Shown: in pieces, positions 63,126 to 64,000 of the stretch
Layout of the letters: each line of letters begins with the position of its first letter
How positions within the stretch are numbered: the stretch's first letter is position 1
Source of the DNA: Chloroflexota bacterium
GTDB taxonomy: Bacteria; Chloroflexota; Chloroflexia; Chloroflexales; Herpetosiphonaceae
Reading direction: 5' to 3'
DNA: 64,000 bases
NCBI GenBank assembly: GCA_020161265.1
Contig: JAIUOC010000006.1
Location: 310,001 to 374,000, forward strand
The notes under the pieces: model-generated
The model's database searches: none
The model's input: the letters and a program-made list of their open reading frames with translations, nothing else
What the model was told of the DNA's origin: nothing
Program-made: the position numbers and the translations under genes

Positions 63126-64000
63126 ATGAAATTGCGTTTTAGCCTTGCGCTGTTGCTCTGTTTTAGCTTGATTAGTTGTAGTATTGAGGGTGGTGCCCCA
63201 GTTGGTCAGCCAACTGTCCAAGTGCAAACTCCCTTGCCAACTACCAACCCTGCCACTTCCAATCTTTGGACGTTGGGCTTAACTGAGGAGCCGATTGATC
63301 TGTATCCTTACAGTTATGCCTTTCGTGGCGCGGCTCCCTTGATTGAATTGCTTTACCCTGCGCCTTTGACGGTGGTTGCTGAAGCTTATACCACAACTGG
63401 CGTTTTGGAGCGCGTGCCATCATTCGAAAATGGTGATGTGCAATATATTACAACCACGGTTAATCTTGATGCGAATGGCGTAATTACCACTACGCAAACT
63501 GAAACTATTACCAGTGTGCGGCAGTTAACTGTTACCTATCGCTGGAATAAAAATCTGCAATGGGAAGATGGACAGCCATTAACCGCAGCCGATTCAGTTT
63601 TTGCCTATAATTTGTTGCGTGGCAGCGCCTCAACTGCCCAATTGGCAACTCAAAGCGACTTAACCGCCGATTATGTGGCGCTTGATCAATATACGACCCG
63701 CGCCTATTTGCCGCCCGAACGTGACGACCCAAATTATTTGATCACGGTTTGGACTCCACTGCCAGCACATTTGTTTGAAGGCCAGCCAAGTGCCAAAGAA
63801 GTTAGCGATCGTTTGGCCCAGTCGCCAGTTGGCTATGGCCCGTATACGCTCAAAGCCTGGACGGCAGGCACGCAGTTGGAATTTGTGCGGCGCGAAGGTC
63901 AAGCGCAACAATTGCCTAGCACGATTATTGCCCGTTTGTATCCTGATATTGCCATGATGCGCGACGATGTGCTGAGCGGGCGGGTCGATGTGGCTTGGAC
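63126..64000 (+). CDS. Second peptide-binding lipoprotein, 3' end outside the window
   Basis: The frame is open from about 63102 to the window edge, so only the first ~290 residues are seen. A signal peptide with lipobox LISC is followed by a Pro/Thr-rich linker and a family 5 binding domain: WTLGLTEEPIDLYPYSYAF, FENGDVQYITTTVNLDANG, WNKNLQWEDGQPLTAADSVF and VGYGPYTLKAWTAGTQLEF. It is a diverged paralogue of the protein encoded at 56539-58458, with the same GDVxxxTxTV-type insertion. Starts 63102, 63120 and 63126 are all possible and no ribosome site decides among them. Confidence 0.88.
   Translation, partial: MKLRFSLALLLCFSLISCSIEGGAPVGQPTVQVQTPLPTTNPATSNLWTLGLTEEPIDLYPYSYAFRGAAPLIELLYPAPLTVVAEAYTTTGVLERVPSFENGDVQYITTTVNLDANGVITTTQTETITSVRQLTVTYRWNKNLQWEDGQPLTAADSVFAYNLLRGSASTAQLATQSDLTADYVALDQYTTRAYLPPERDDPNYLITVWTPLPAHLFEGQPSAKEVSDRLAQSPVGYGPYTLKAWTAGTQLEFVRREGQAQQLPSTIIARLYPDIAMMRDDVLSGRVDVAW

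Overview
The window reads as a chromosomal segment of a filamentous Chloroflexota bacterium, most likely Herpetosiphon. This is a judgement from gene content and protein style, not a database match. GC content looks near 50 %. The genes include a coproporphyrin-type haem cluster, a class II HMG-CoA reductase, a small basic protein (sbp) beside ftsA, and secreted proteins built on a repeat module I know from other Chloroflexota. Most genes sit in long co-directional runs with clear Shine-Dalgarno sites and ATGA/GTGA stop-start overlaps.

Layout. 1-1510: the end of an endonuclease/exonuclease/phosphatase-family gene and a membrane protein of unknown function. 1557-10949 (minus strand): haem synthesis from glutamyl-tRNA. 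Reading downstream from a BldC/MerR-like regulator, the order is hemA, hemQ/chdC, hemE, hemH/cpfC, hemC, hemD, hemB, hemL. HemQ indicates the coproporphyrin route; coproporphyrinogen oxidase (cgoX/hemY) is not in the window. 11230-15550: a secreted subtilase and two secreted paralogues, all carrying paired copies of one repeat module. 15923-21390: HMG-CoA reductase (mevalonate pathway), accD-accA, a small membrane protein, and an OlsB-like N-acyltransferase followed by an LpxL/HtrB-like acyltransferase. 21387-35291: an AlbA_2/GHKL ATPase, a lipoprotein with a decayed duplicate tail beside it, dnaB with a natural mini-intein, rplI, a PAS-STAS stressosome-type protein, an HD hydrolase apparently lacking a canonical start codon, a kinase-fold protein, a DUF1801 protein, a lipoprotein dioxygenase, a DUF2231 membrane protein and a large hybrid histidine kinase.

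35475-56201 is a near-complete division and cell wall (dcw) cluster: mraZ, rsmH, ftsL, ftsI, murF, mraY, murD, rhomboid protease, ftsW, murG, CvpA-like gene, murC, TPR gene, murB, ddl, ftsQ, sbp, ftsA, ftsZ. murE is absent from its usual place. The mraZ promoter is followed by three GTGGG boxes spaced 10 bp apart. ftsW and murG overlap by 317 nt in different frames. 56341-62870 is an oligopeptide ABC transporter (binding protein, two permeases, two ATPases) behind a consensus promoter and a structured leader. A second binding-protein gene runs off the window end.

Several intergenic gaps hold families of short degenerate repeats (heptamers of the TCTATGC/TCTATGT type, CACGAAGA-type units, GGATCGGGG-type units) or a MITE-like inverted repeat. 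No rRNA, tRNA, CRISPR array or transposase gene was seen. The most unusual items are the ftsW/murG overlap, the HD gene with a probable ATC start, the DnaB mini-intein, the repeat-module secretome and the acyltransferase pair.
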